Below, one piece after another: positions 19,817 through 30,885 of a stretch of 64,000 bases of DNA. Source of the DNA: Gemmatimonadota bacterium (GTDB taxonomy: Bacteria; 4572-55; J002). The notes under the pieces were generated by a model. The model had not been told where the DNA came from, searched no databases, and saw nothing but the letters and a program-made list of their open reading frames with translations. Made by a program: the position numbers and the translations under genes. The number at the start of each line of letters is the position of its first letter. The first letter of the stretch is position 1. Location: positions 1 through 64,000 of the forward strand of contig RFFQ01000113.1 in assembly GCA_003697105.1 (NCBI GenBank), in the 5' to 3' direction.

Positions 19817-21259
19817 TTGAAAGATTTACTCAAACATGCGCTCGATGTGGCGCAAGTCAACGGGGCAACGTATGCGGATATTCGCATTGTGGATCACGAG
19901 ATTCAGACCATCAATGTCAAAAATGGAGCCGTGGGCGCGCTTCGCCACCGTACCGATTATGGGTTTGGGGTGCGGGTCATTGCAAACGGGGCATGGGGCT
20001 TTGCTAGCAGTGATGAAATGACCAAAGCCGAGATTGAGCGTGTGGCGGCGCTTGCTGTCAAAATCGCCAAAGCCAGTGCCCTCGCCGGAGGACGCAATGT
20101 GGTGCTTTCACCACTTGATCCCGTGGAGGATGTCTGGGCGAATCCGTATGACATTGACCCGTTTTCCGTCTCTCTTGAAGATAAAATTGAGTTAATGCTC
20201 AAAGCCGATGCCGAGATGCGAACGGTCAAGGGGGTCACGATCACCGAAAGTTCGATGGTCTGCCGCCGGTATCATCAGTTTTTTGCCAGTACGGAAGGTA
20301 GCTTGATTGAGCAGACCATCACCATCACGGGGGCGGGTATTATCTGTACGGCTATTCAGGATGGTACGGTGCAAGTGCGTTCGTTTCCGTCCTCGTTTCG
20401 CGGGCAGTACCAGACACGGGGTTACGAGCTGGTGCACGAACTGGATTTGGTCGGGCGCGCTGGCAAATGTGCCGAAGAAGCCGTTGCGCTTCTTAGTGCC
20501 AAACCTTGCCCAGAAGGGGTGATGGATATTGTGTTAGAAGGATCGCAATTAGCGTTGCAGATTCATGAATCCTGCGGGCATGCCATCGAACTAGACCGGG
20601 TACTCGGTTATGAAGCTAATTTTGCAGGCACCAGCTTTTTAACGCCTGATAAACAAGGCCGCCTAAAATATGGTTCGGATATCGTCAACTTGGTGGCGGA
20701 TGCAACCGCTCCCAACGGGCTGGGTACGTTTGGCTACGATGATGAAGGTGTGCCGGCACAAAACATACCGGTTGTCAAAGACGGGCTTTTTGTGGATTAC
20801 ATGACCTCGCGTGAGACCGCACCCCTCATCGGGCAACGTTCCAACGGTACGATGCGTGCCAACGGGTGGAATAACATCCCCCTGATCCGTATGACGAACG
20901 TCAGCCTGCTACCGGGAGATTCCAATCTGGAAGAGATGATCGCCGGAATCGATCACGGTGTTTATTTTTCGACGAACCGAAGTTGGAGCATTGATGACAA
21001 ACGCTGGGATTTTCAATTTGGTACCGAGATCGGCTGGGAGATCAAGAATGGTAAGCTGGGAGATATGGTCAAAAATCCGGTTTACGCCGATAATACCGTC
21101 CATTTTTGGAACAGTTGTGATGCCATCGGCAATGCATCCGAATGGACTTTATGGGGCACGCCGAATTGTGGTAAAGGTGAGCCTTCCCAAGTGATCAATA
21201 CCGGGCACGGTGCGGCGCCGGCACGATTTCGGAACATTAACGTGAGACGGGGGGCTTAA
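19817..21259 (+). CDS. tldD: TldD/PmbA family metallopeptidase (TldD-like)
   Basis: Conserved HESCGHAIELDRVLGYEANFAGTSFL metal-binding segment; TTG start. Confidence 0.9.
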   Translation: MKDLLKHALDVAQVNGATYADIRIVDHEIQTINVKNGAVGALRHRTDYGFGVRVIANGAWGFASSDEMTKAEIERVAALAVKIAKASALAGGRNVVLSPLDPVEDVWANPYDIDPFSVSLEDKIELMLKADAEMRTVKGVTITESSMVCRRYHQFFASTEGSLIEQTITITGAGIICTAIQDGTVQVRSFPSSFRGQYQTRGYELVHELDLVGRAGKCAEEAVALLSAKPCPEGVMDIVLEGSQLALQIHESCGHAIELDRVLGYEANFAGTSFLTPDKQGRLKYGSDIVNLVADATAPNGLGTFGYDDEGVPAQNIPVVKDGLFVDYMTSRETAPLIGQRSNGTMRANGWNNIPLIRMTNVSLLPGDSNLEEMIAGIDHGVYFSTNRSWSIDDKRWDFQFGTEIGWEIKNGKLGDMVKNPVYADNTVHFWNSCDAIGNASEWTLWGTPNCGKGEPSQVINTGHGAAPARFRNINVRRGA

Positions 21260-21261
21260 GC

Positions 21262-22593
21262 ATGTACAACCCAGATCAAATTTTGGAGACATTAGAACGG
21301 ATTCTACGTCTTTCCTCTGCCGATGAGACTGAAATTCTTTATCATGAGGGGGAAGGGGCTTTGACCCGTTTCGCGGAAAATCGGATTCATCAAAATGTAT
21401 CTAACCGGGCAAAGCAGGTGACGATTCGCGTGTATCGGGGTAAAAGGGTCGGGGCAGTTACTACCGGCAAACTTGATGAATCATCGATCCAAAAAGCGTT
21501 GCAACAAGCACTGGCTCAAACCACCGTGCAACAAGATGACCCAGATTATGTCCCTTTACCGGCGGCGCAAACGTATGCCCCCAAACCCCCTCAATTTGAC
21601 GATCATACCGCGGTGTGTGAGCCGGAAGAACGGGCACAGGTGGTGATTCAAGCGTTGGAGAGAGCTAAAGCGGAAAATGTGGTGGCTTCCGGGATATTTA
21701 GCACCCAATGGGGAGTGACGGCATTGGTTAATTCCAAGGGGGTACGGGCGTTTCATTCTCGCACGGATGCTGAATTTGCTACCACGATGACTTCCGTACA
21801 AGACACCACCGGCTGGGCACGAGACCACAACAGCTATCTGGCACATCTCGACCCGGTCACCGTTACGGAACGGGCAATTCAAAAAGCGAAAGATGGCATG
21901 AACGGTACAGTGCTCGAACCGGGCACGTACACCGTGATTTTAGAGCCGGAAGCCGTGGCGAATCTAGGCAGTTTTTTAAGCTGGCTCGGCTTAGGGGCAC
22001 AAGCCTTTTTAGAAGGACGCTCGTTTATGAGCGGTAACCTTGGCCAGCCGGTGATGGGGGAAAATATAACGATTGAAGATAACGTCTTCCATGATGCTTT
22101 TGCCAGCCCGCCTTTCGATTATGAAGGGATGCCCAAAAAGCAAGTTACGTTGATCGAAAATGGCGTCGCCAAAGGTGTGGTGTATGACCTGATCACGGCA
22201 AAGCGTGCCAGAACGCAATCTACCGGTCATGCGATGCCCAAACCGAATACATTTGGACCCTTTCCCAGCAACATCGTCATTCATGGCGGGGAACAGACCC
22301 TCGATGAGATGATCGCCTCTACGGAACGGGGTATTTTGGTGACTCATTTCCACTATAACCGCGTTGTCCATCCAATGAAGGTCATCTTGACCGGACTCAC
22401 CCGTGATGGTGCCTTTTTGATTGAAAATGGGAAGGTTACATGTGGCATTAAAAACATGCGCTACAATCAAAGTGTGCTGGAAGCATTTCGGAATGTGGAA
22501 ATGATGTCAGCCTCCGTGCCCTGCGGCACCAGCATCATTTGCCCCGCTATGAAAATCCATAATTTTAACTTCTCAGCCGTTGCCGGGAGTTAG
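21262..22593 (+). CDS. TldD/PmbA family protein (TldE/PmbA-like)
   Basis: Adjacent to TldD; RTDAEFATTMTSVQDTTGWARD, C-terminal SASVPCGTSIICPAMKI. Confidence 0.88.
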   Translation: MYNPDQILETLERILRLSSADETEILYHEGEGALTRFAENRIHQNVSNRAKQVTIRVYRGKRVGAVTTGKLDESSIQKALQQALAQTTVQQDDPDYVPLPAAQTYAPKPPQFDDHTAVCEPEERAQVVIQALERAKAENVVASGIFSTQWGVTALVNSKGVRAFHSRTDAEFATTMTSVQDTTGWARDHNSYLAHLDPVTVTERAIQKAKDGMNGTVLEPGTYTVILEPEAVANLGSFLSWLGLGAQAFLEGRSFMSGNLGQPVMGENITIEDNVFHDAFASPPFDYEGMPKKQVTLIENGVAKGVVYDLITAKRARTQSTGHAMPKPNTFGPFPSNIVIHGGEQTLDEMIASTERGILVTHFHYNRVVHPMKVILTGLTRDGAFLIENGKVTCGIKNMRYNQSVLEAFRNVEMMSASVPCGTSIICPAMKIHNFNFSAVAGS

Positions 22594-22628
22594 TCAAGTC
22601 CCGGTTTGAGAGTTACCCTTGAAGGTCA

Positions 22629-22662
22629 AAATACCCGGTGCGCGTATGTGCCGGGTATTTTT
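22629..22662 (+). terminator. Intrinsic terminator after the TldD/TldE pair
   Basis: AAATACCCGG-(TGCGCGTATGTG)-CCGGGTATTTTT. Confidence 0.8.
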
Positions 22663-22750
22663 AGAATCTCTGGCTCGAAAAAATCCATTGCCACGAGTTG
22701 GTGTGATGTGTAAGTTAAGGGCGGTTTTGGACTCCTGACAAAGGTAAGAA

Positions 22751-23266
22751 ATGACCAACCGCAACACACTTCACATTCGGATATACACCATTCACGAGGC
22801 GGGGTTTTGGGCAGGCATACTTGCCCGGTTGACCTCCATTAATTACTATTTCAAAGCGCCCTTACTTAAGGAATTGAACTATCTCAACCGGTTTTCACAG
22901 ATTGGCTTTAAGCCGTTTAACCCTCCCCACTATCTGTTGGAGGTAGGAGTTTATCCCCTTCGTAAAATACCGGTGGCTCAATTGGAACTACAGACGATCT
23001 ACCAATTTACCGATAGGCGTCAGGAATGGGAACCGTTCCGAACCGAAGTGAAAACACTTTTTACGTATGAGGCACTACGCCGGGAGGAGCCCCAACTGGA
23101 AAAGATCAGTGAACCCAAGAAAAATTGGAATCAACTGCAAACGGAACGTTTTGAAACCGAGAACAGCCAATATATTCAAGCGGTACGGCAAGCGGTACGG
23201 GAAAATGTCGCGACATTTGCCAAACAATTTTTAGCCGCTCTTCCATCTTCACCTTTAAATTTATAG
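22751..23266 (+). CDS. Hypothetical protein
   Basis: 171-aa ORF immediately upstream of purH; no family recognised. Confidence 0.6.
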   Translation: MTNRNTLHIRIYTIHEAGFWAGILARLTSINYYFKAPLLKELNYLNRFSQIGFKPFNPPHYLLEVGVYPLRKIPVAQLELQTIYQFTDRRQEWEPFRTEVKTLFTYEALRREEPQLEKISEPKKNWNQLQTERFETENSQYIQAVRQAVRENVATFAKQFLAALPSSPLNL

Positions 23267-23276
23267 GAATTATGCC

Positions 23277-24833
23277 ATGCTTAGACGAGCCCTTATTAGT
23301 GTTTCCGATAAATCCGGAATTATCGATCTGGCTCATTATCTGATAAATAAAGATATTCAAATTATATCGACCGGGGGTACTGCCCGGCTACTTATGGAAC
23401 AGAACATTCCGGTCACACCGGTGGATCATCTGACCGGCTTCCCGGAGTGCCTTGATGGACGGGTGAAGACGCTTCACCCCCAAATTCATGGTGGAATTCT
23501 TGCCCGGCGAGATGATAACCAGCACCAGCAACAAGCACAAGAACTCGGTATCCAGATGATCGACCTTGTGATTGTCAATTTGTACCCTTTTGAGGCAACC
23601 ATCCAAAAGCCACAAGTTGACCTGGCGGAAGCCATTGAAAATATTGATATTGGTGGCGTAGCCTTGATCCGCGCCGCCGCTAAAAATTACAAAGATGTTC
23701 TGATCGTGACAGACCCCCGGGATTACGCCTTGCTAATGGAAGCGGAGGACCCCAATCAATTGGATATGGAATTTCGGTTAAAACTCGCCGCCAAAGCCTT
23801 TCAGGTGACGGCGTATTACGACAGCTTGATTGGTAGCTACCTGAGCCAGCAACTCCAGCCCACCGAAACCCTTCTGCCCGAGTGCATCACGCTTGCTTTT
23901 CGCAAAGTGCAAAATCTACGCTACGGCGAAAATCCACATCAACCCGCCGGCTATTATGCCGAAGTCAACCCGCCGGCGGGCAGTCTTGTCCATGCCAAAC
24001 AATTGCACGGCAAGGGACTCTCATTCAATAACATCAATGATGCACACGGCGCGTTGGAACTGCTCAAAGAATTTACCGAACCCACGGCGGTTGCCGTCAA
24101 ACACACCAATCCATGCGGGGTCGGTACGGGTGAAACCCTGTTTGAAGCTTTTCAGCGAGCGTATGAGGCAGACCCGATTTCTATTTTTGGAGGGATTGTC
24201 GCCTTAAACCGGGACGTGGATGAAGAAACCGCCCAAAAATTAAAGGAAATCTTTTTGGAGATTATCATTGCTCCCCATTTCAGTGATGCCGCGCTAAAGG
24301 TACTCAAAAAGAAGAAAAATTTGCGCTTGCTTGAGTTGCCCGATTTGGCTCATCTTCAAGATTTGCCTCAGGTGAAAACGTATGATTACAAGCGCGTTTC
24401 CGGTGGACTGCTGGTGCAAAGTACAGATGAGGTGTTGCTGAATTCGGATCAACTTCAGGTGGTCACGCACCGCAAACCGACGGAAACTGAAATGGCTGAC
24501 CTTATTTTTGCGTGGAAGGTCGTCAAACATACCAAATCCAATGCGATTGTGGTGGCGAAGAATGGGAAAACATTAGGCTTAGGTGTGGGTCAAACCAGCC
24601 GGATTTGGGCGGTGGAAAATGCCATTGAGCGTAGCCGCGAGTCGACACTAGGAGCTGTTTTAGCCTCCGATGCCTTTTTTCCGTTCGCAGATTCCGTTGA
24701 GGCGGCGCACAAAGCAGGTATCACGGCAGTCATTCAGCCCGGTGGGTCTAAACGCGATCAGGATTCAATTGATTTTTGTAATGAACAGGGCATGGCGATG
24801 CTTTTCACAGGTATTCGCCATTTCAAACATTAA
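23277..24833 (+). CDS. purH: Bifunctional AICAR formyltransferase/IMP cyclohydrolase
   Basis: RRALISVSDKSGIIDLAHYL, KTLHPQIHGGILARR, LRYGENPHQ. Confidence 0.96.
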   Translation: MLRRALISVSDKSGIIDLAHYLINKDIQIISTGGTARLLMEQNIPVTPVDHLTGFPECLDGRVKTLHPQIHGGILARRDDNQHQQQAQELGIQMIDLVIVNLYPFEATIQKPQVDLAEAIENIDIGGVALIRAAAKNYKDVLIVTDPRDYALLMEAEDPNQLDMEFRLKLAAKAFQVTAYYDSLIGSYLSQQLQPTETLLPECITLAFRKVQNLRYGENPHQPAGYYAEVNPPAGSLVHAKQLHGKGLSFNNINDAHGALELLKEFTEPTAVAVKHTNPCGVGTGETLFEAFQRAYEADPISIFGGIVALNRDVDEETAQKLKEIFLEIIIAPHFSDAALKVLKKKKNLRLLELPDLAHLQDLPQVKTYDYKRVSGGLLVQSTDEVLLNSDQLQVVTHRKPTETEMADLIFAWKVVKHTKSNAIVVAKNGKTLGLGVGQTSRIWAVENAIERSRESTLGAVLASDAFFPFADSVEAAHKAGITAVIQPGGSKRDQDSIDFCNEQGMAMLFTGIRHFKH

Positions 24834-24848
24834 GTAAAAGAGGTTGTT

Positions 24849-26099
24849 ATGAACATTTTAGTGATTGGTGGCGGTGGACGGGAGCATGTGCTCACGTGGA
24901 AAATCGCCCAAAGTCCGAACGTCGAAAAAATCTACTGTATTCCCGGCAACGGGGGTATTGAAGCGTTGGCAGAATGTGTCTCTATGAATCCGGCACGCCA
25001 CGATCAGGTGATAGATTTTATGCAATCACACCAGATCGATTTAGCGGTGATTGGTCCAGAAGCCCCGCTGGCGGAAGGACTGGTTGATGCCCTGCAAGAC
25101 GCCGGTTTACGGGCATTCGGACCCTCCAAACGGGCGACGCTGATCGAAAGTAGTAAAGTGTACGCGAAAAACTTGATGAGAAAATATAATATTCCCACCG
25201 CCGATTTTTGGGTATTTGAAAGTGATGAACAGGCGATTGAATTCCTGAAAACCCATAATCGATACCCCATTGTTATTAAAGCCGATGGGTTGGCGGCAGG
25301 TAAAGGCGTCATCATTGCCCAAGATCAAAAAGAGGCGTTCCAAGCCATTTTAGAGATGATGATTGATGGTAAATTCGGCGACGCCGGAAAGCATATCGTC
25401 ATTGAGGAATTTTTGGCAGGTACGGAAATTTCGGTGCTGACTTTTACAGATGGAAACGTGGTGGTACCGATGGTTTCCGCCAAAGATTACAAAAAAATAG
25501 GGGAGGGAGATACCGGACTCAATACCGGTGGGATGGGAGCGATCTCACCCAACCCGATTTACACCGACGAGCTAAAAACCCTTTGCCAAAATACGATTTT
25601 TGAGCCAACTATTCAGGCACTAAAGCGTGAAGGACACCCTTTTCAGGGTGTGCTCTATTTTGGACTGATCCTAACTGCCAATGGGCCAAAAGTACTGGAA
25701 TACAACGCCCGGTTTGGTGACCCAGAAGCGCAAGTTGTTCTACCCCGATTGGAAACCGATCTGGTGGAGATTATGAATGCGGTGCTGGATGGTACACTGG
25801 CCGACCTATCCATCACATGGAGCGACCAATATGCCTGTACGGTGGTGATGGCGTCCGGGGGCTATCCGGGGAGCTATAGCAAAGGCTTCCCGATTGAGGG
25901 CATTGAGGATGTCACCAGTGGAATTGTCTTTCAGGCGGGTACCGTCCGGCGAGACGGCGTTTTGACTACATGGGGAGGCCGGGTGCTGGCTGTGACCGGT
26001 CTGGGCGATGATCTAGACCATGCCGTTGCGCAAGCCTATGCCGGCGTTGAAAAAATCCGCTTTGAAAATGCCTATTTTCGGAAAGATATTGGAAAATAA
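24849..26099 (+). CDS. purD: Phosphoribosylamine-glycine ligase
   Basis: MNILVIGGGGREHVLTWKIAQSPNVEKIYCIPGNGG; ATP-grasp motif; GGMGAISPNPIYT. Confidence 0.96.
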   Translation: MNILVIGGGGREHVLTWKIAQSPNVEKIYCIPGNGGIEALAECVSMNPARHDQVIDFMQSHQIDLAVIGPEAPLAEGLVDALQDAGLRAFGPSKRATLIESSKVYAKNLMRKYNIPTADFWVFESDEQAIEFLKTHNRYPIVIKADGLAAGKGVIIAQDQKEAFQAILEMMIDGKFGDAGKHIVIEEFLAGTEISVLTFTDGNVVVPMVSAKDYKKIGEGDTGLNTGGMGAISPNPIYTDELKTLCQNTIFEPTIQALKREGHPFQGVLYFGLILTANGPKVLEYNARFGDPEAQVVLPRLETDLVEIMNAVLDGTLADLSITWSDQYACTVVMASGGYPGSYSKGFPIEGIEDVTSGIVFQAGTVRRDGVLTTWGGRVLAVTGLGDDLDHAVAQAYAGVEKIRFENAYFRKDIGK

Positions 26100-26106
26100 G
26101 TACCGA

Positions 26107-28950
26107 ATGTCTCTCCGGCGATACGCGATTCTTCTCATTCTTGGAAGTCTGACCCTTTGGTCTTGTCCGGTGGGGGCGGAGTTTCCGCCTCGACCGGCAC
26201 AACTGGATTGGCAAATCCTCGAAACCGCTCACATCAAATTATACCACCCTGAGGAGCTTGAGAAAATTGCCGCCCTCAAGCTTCACCAGTATGAGGCGCT
26301 GTTGGATTCTATCCGCCTCCATCTCTACCCCTATTACCAACCAGAGCGCCCGCTTCATATCGTCCTTTTGGATTATGACGACCCACAATTTGACCGCCGT
26401 TCGGCGATTATCCTGCGCCCCTCTACTGCCATTTATCACCCCTTTCAAGCCCGGATAGAGCCGGTTCCTTTCGCCGTCCCTTACCAAATTTACCAGCAAC
26501 TCTTGGATCAAAATCTCAACCCGTTATGGCGTTACGCTTATGTTCCTCCGGATTGGGTGGTTTTCGGCTTTTTAGACCGCGAACTTTCCGAATGGGGTGC
26601 CTACCGGGAAATGATCTTACGGGTGGCGATCCGGGAAAATGCGATTCTGTCTTACGACCATATGGCGAATGTTTGGGAAAGTGATAACCTGTTGTACCAA
26701 ATTTTGGCACTGGTGCAAGGACATGCCTTGCTTTCCTATATCGCTGAATTTTGTTGCGCATCCTCCGAAGAGTATGCCCATTTTTTAACCCGATTGGGAC
26801 GTCAGGGGAAATCCGCACGGGACTTTTACAATGAGTGGTGGATTGAACATCAGATTGACTATTTTGAAACCCACCCGCACCCGCCACCGATTACCCCGGG
26901 CGATTGGCAATGTAGCCGGCAAGGGTTTTTGAATGTTTCCCCGCGCTGGTCTCCTACCGGCGAACAGATCGCGTTTGCCTCCAATCAACGCTATAAGCTG
27001 GATAAATTCGACCTCTTTCGGATGCCCTTGGATGGGGGGACACCCGAATGCCTCATTGAGGATATTGACGGCGCATTCTGCTGGGGAGATGACGGTACCT
27101 CCATTATTTACAGTAAATCCACATTGAACGAAAATCTATACCCTACTTTAGATTTATACCGGTTTGATATGGTGACGAACACCCATACCCGTATCACAAC
27201 CGGTAAGCGAGCCAATATGCCGGATGTATACGGGCAGCAGATTGCATTCACGCAGTATGATGCCGGAAATTACAATATCAGTGTGATTAATGTAGATGGT
27301 ACACATTACCGCCAATTGACCCATTTTGAAGCGGGTTTTGCCCAAAATTACCGTCCCCGCTGGTCACCAGATGGGGAATGGATCTATTTTATCTCATATT
27401 GGGGTGGGCGCAAAACCCTTTGGAAAATTCGCCCGGACGGGACGGATGAGCAATTGGTGTTTGAGTGCCAAGGAAGTATCCATGATTTTTACCCGAGTCC
27501 GGTGGATTCTACGATCTATTTTATCTCCGATGCCAACCGCACCTTTGAACTCTACCAACTCGATTTATCCACAGGGCAAGTGTGGCAACTTACCGAAGTG
27601 GACGGCGGTATTTTTGAGATAAACACCGACCCCACGGGTGAATCGTTGTTGCTCACCGCGTATTCTCAGGCGGGATGGCACATTTACCATCAAGACCGGG
27701 CGGCACTAGCCCCCGTGCCGGTTCAACTCTGTTCCGGTTTTAGCGATGAACCCTCACAACTTTGGCGACGTCATATTTCGTTCCCACAACCGTATAAGCC
27801 CAGTTGGCAGATCGACTACCCCCGCCTGACCGACCGCACCCGGCATACCATCCTGTTTGATCGGGATTATCAAAGTTGGACCATCGGTACCGTGTTAAAT
27901 CTACATGATAATCCGATCCGGTTGCTCCGTAAAACCCATATCAAAGGTCAGGTGGAGTATGCGTTTGAGACTGAACAGGTCAATTTTAGCCTTGGATATC
28001 GCCGGACACTACCGGCAGTTGATTTGGAAGGTACTGTTTATCGTGCCAAAAATAGTTTGGGGCGTTTTGGGGTAGATGCCGCCGGCCAACCGGTATCGGA
28101 TTTAGAATCGGTTTCACCCACACAAACGATGGCACACCAGCGAAACGGTGGTTCCTTGGGAATAATGTACCGCCGGCAGAGCAACCAACAGTTGGGTCTG
28201 CGGATTTTTGGCGAAGAAGAGCATTTAAACCCTGAGGATGTTCCGGCAACGCTCGCTCTGACCCCTTATAACCGACTGTGGGGGTTGAAACTAGACTGGC
28301 GCTGGGATACGATTGATTTGAATCAATATGATCGAGACATCAACCCGCGCCGGGGACGACGGGTGACGGCACTGGTGGAAACCTCACAACAGGCATGGGG
28401 CAGTGACCGGGATTACACGGCGCTCCGGTTGGATTGGCGGGAATATATGGCACTGCCGCTTCCGACCCATACCTTGGTGATAAAGATGAGTGGCGGGGTT
28501 TATCTCCAAAAAGAGGCATTTACCCAGCGCTTTTTGGTCGGGGGTTTTACCGGAGTGGGTGACTTGACCGACATTCGCCGTCAGGAAGGGTTACGCGGGT
28601 TTGCCAGTGCCCGCTTTGCCGGAAACCGGTTTGTCGTGGGCACTCTGGAACACCGGATGAGCCTTTACCGCCCGCGCGTTGAACTGTTCTCATTTTTACC
28701 GGTGATGTTTCCGGCGTTTTATGTGGATTCTATTTATGGCTCTCTGTTTGCCGATGGGGGTCAGGCGTGGTATGACAATATCCGCCGTTCGGAGTGGCAA
28801 AAAGGGTGGCGTACGGGTGTGGGTGCCTCTTTGCGGATCAAGATTAAAATTGCGCACCGTTACCCGCTCGTATTGGGGATCGGGTTGGCTCATGGATTTC
28901 AGGCTCAACGCGATTTTCGTCTCACCTATACGGCGAATGGGGCATTTTGA
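26107..28950 (+). CDS. Exported TolB-like beta-propeller protein with C-terminal outer-membrane beta-barrel-like region
   Basis: Signal peptide MSLRRYAILLILGSLTLWSCPVGAE; repeated RWSPxGExI propeller motifs; C-terminal GFTGVGDLTDIRRQEGLRGFASARFAGNRF... surface-antigen-like region. Start revised from 26020. Confidence 0.85.
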   Translation: MSLRRYAILLILGSLTLWSCPVGAEFPPRPAQLDWQILETAHIKLYHPEELEKIAALKLHQYEALLDSIRLHLYPYYQPERPLHIVLLDYDDPQFDRRSAIILRPSTAIYHPFQARIEPVPFAVPYQIYQQLLDQNLNPLWRYAYVPPDWVVFGFLDRELSEWGAYREMILRVAIRENAILSYDHMANVWESDNLLYQILALVQGHALLSYIAEFCCASSEEYAHFLTRLGRQGKSARDFYNEWWIEHQIDYFETHPHPPPITPGDWQCSRQGFLNVSPRWSPTGEQIAFASNQRYKLDKFDLFRMPLDGGTPECLIEDIDGAFCWGDDGTSIIYSKSTLNENLYPTLDLYRFDMVTNTHTRITTGKRANMPDVYGQQIAFTQYDAGNYNISVINVDGTHYRQLTHFEAGFAQNYRPRWSPDGEWIYFISYWGGRKTLWKIRPDGTDEQLVFECQGSIHDFYPSPVDSTIYFISDANRTFELYQLDLSTGQVWQLTEVDGGIFEINTDPTGESLLLTAYSQAGWHIYHQDRAALAPVPVQLCSGFSDEPSQLWRRHISFPQPYKPSWQIDYPRLTDRTRHTILFDRDYQSWTIGTVLNLHDNPIRLLRKTHIKGQVEYAFETEQVNFSLGYRRTLPAVDLEGTVYRAKNSLGRFGVDAAGQPVSDLESVSPTQTMAHQRNGGSLGIMYRRQSNQQLGLRIFGEEEHLNPEDVPATLALTPYNRLWGLKLDWRWDTIDLNQYDRDINPRRGRRVTALVETSQQAWGSDRDYTALRLDWREYMALPLPTHTLVIKMSGGVYLQKEAFTQRFLVGGFTGVGDLTDIRRQEGLRGFASARFAGNRFVVGTLEHRMSLYRPRVELFSFLPVMFPAFYVDSIYGSLFADGGQAWYDNIRRSEWQKGWRTGVGASLRIKIKIAHRYPLVLGIGLAHGFQAQRDFRLTYTANGAF

Positions 28951-28962
28951 AGGCGGCCACCG

Positions 28963-30783
28963 TTACTGGAATTCGCCGGTTGGGTTGTGTTTGGGGAGTT
29001 CAATAAAAAAGGTTGAGCCTTGATTTTTACCGGGGCTTTCTGCCCAAACGTGACCATCCATGAGTTCAATCAATTTTTTCACAATGGATAGTCCCAAGCC
29101 GGTGGAATGCTCGCCGCCAGTGGGTTTTGCGCTGAGACGAGCAAATTTACCAAATAGTTTTTCTTTGTCGCTTTCCGTTAAGCCCAGCCCTTCGTCCTTG
29201 ATGGCGAGGATGATGGATTCTTCCTTTTCCCACAGTCGAATAAAGACATTCCGACCCGGTGGGGTGTATTTCAAGGCATTGGAAATCAAATTATCCAACA
29301 CTTGACCGGTCGCATTAAAATCCGCATAGACTGTTGGTTTTTCCACTGAATATTCTTCATGAAAGCAAATTTGCTTTGCCTCGGCGATCCGCGAGTATCC
29401 TTTGATGGTATATCGGATGGCGGTCCGCAGGTCGAACAATTCCGCTTTGATCTTCATTTCACCGGATTCCAGCGCATTGACATCCAACAGATTTTTGATG
29501 AGGGCAAACATACGATTCGCGCTTTTTTCCACGGCAGAAAGCAAGTCAAATATCTCTTCTGAGGAGAGCATATTTAAGGAGTCCCTGATGAAGGTCACGG
29601 TGCCGCGAATCGCGGAAAGGGGATTTTTAAGATCGTGGGCGGCAATCCCCAGAATCTCGCTTTTTTCGTGGTTAAGTCGTTCCAAATGCGCTAATGCTTC
29701 CGCCAATTCGACATTTTTTAGCCGGTAGATTTCAGCTTCTTTTTGGGCATTTTCAATTTGGTGTCTGACCTGTAGATTGCGAAGTTTTTCATTCGTTTCT
29801 TCATTAAAAACGGCTTCCTTGATGGTGTGGAATTGTTCGTAATGGTCTAAAGCTTTATCGAGTTGGCCCAACTCTTTATAGGCTTCCGATAGGACTTTGT
29901 GCGTCTGAAATGCTAACCGTTTGGATTTAATGTGTTTTGCCAGATTCAAGGCTTCGGTTAGGTGTTGCAGAGCCTCCTTTTTTTGGTGCTGTACCAAATA
30001 AAGTCGCCCTAAACTGATGCGAATCTTGGCTTCCGTATATTTTTCTTCGACGTCTTGGGAAAAGCGTAACCCCTGCTGTAGGTAGGTTTGTGCTTTATCC
30101 ATCTCGCCTAAACGGCGGTGTTCTTCACCAATCAAGTAGAGTGTCTCTGCCTGACCCCGTTTATCGGTCACTGCCTTGTAAATTTCAAGGCTTTTGAACA
30201 GATAGACCAATGCCTCTTTATAGTTTTTCAGATGCTCATACAAAATTCGTCCCACATTATTCAGGGCATCCGCTAAACTCTCTTGGTCGTCTAATTCTTT
30301 GAGGATACCCAACGTGGCATCGAAACAACCGAGCGCCTTTTCATAATCTCCCATGTTTTCATGAACTAGCCCGATACCGCTTAGTGCCATGGCTTGACCT
30401 TGGAGGTCGTCAATTTGCTCAAATAAATTCAGGCTCCGAAAATGGCAATCCAAGGCATTGGAATGATCATCTAATCGCCCGTAAGCGACGCCGATTTCGT
30501 ACAACATCCGCGCCATATTGGGGATGTCATCAATGTCTTCAAATAACCGGAAGGCTTCTTGCTGTTTGACCAGCCCTACCTCATAATTGGAGAGCCAAAA
30601 GTGGCATTTGCTAATCAACTGGAGGCTATGCGCTAATCCTTTTTTATATTTCAATTCAGATGACAACCGGTAGGCAGTTTCACTGAGTTCTAATGCTTGC
30701 CGGGTATCTGTATTGCGAATTGACCAGGCACGTTGAATGAGGGCATCGACCTCCGCCTGCTGTTTTTCTTGATGTTCATGCAT
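28963..30783 (-). CDS. Cytoplasmic TPR-repeat sensor histidine kinase
   Basis: TPR repeats; HisKA EILGIAAHDLKNPLSAIRG; HATPase LIKNLLDVNALESGEMK...STGLGLSIVKKLIELMDGHVWAES. Start revised from 30825. Confidence 0.92.
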   Translation of the reverse strand: MHEHQEKQQAEVDALIQRAWSIRNTDTRQALELSETAYRLSSELKYKKGLAHSLQLISKCHFWLSNYEVGLVKQQEAFRLFEDIDDIPNMARMLYEIGVAYGRLDDHSNALDCHFRSLNLFEQIDDLQGQAMALSGIGLVHENMGDYEKALGCFDATLGILKELDDQESLADALNNVGRILYEHLKNYKEALVYLFKSLEIYKAVTDKRGQAETLYLIGEEHRRLGEMDKAQTYLQQGLRFSQDVEEKYTEAKIRISLGRLYLVQHQKKEALQHLTEALNLAKHIKSKRLAFQTHKVLSEAYKELGQLDKALDHYEQFHTIKEAVFNEETNEKLRNLQVRHQIENAQKEAEIYRLKNVELAEALAHLERLNHEKSEILGIAAHDLKNPLSAIRGTVTFIRDSLNMLSSEEIFDLLSAVEKSANRMFALIKNLLDVNALESGEMKIKAELFDLRTAIRYTIKGYSRIAEAKQICFHEEYSVEKPTVYADFNATGQVLDNLISNALKYTPPGRNVFIRLWEKEESIILAIKDEGLGLTESDKEKLFGKFARLSAKPTGGEHSTGLGLSIVKKLIELMDGHVWAESPGKNQGSTFFIELPKHNPTGEFQ

Positions 30784-30885
30784 GTTTCCCCGGACTCCCT
30801 TACTCCCCCCAACGGGTACTTCCACTAAAAAAATGATGTGTTTTGCTAAGGTATTACGGCAGTGTTATCGCCATTGGTCTTCACC

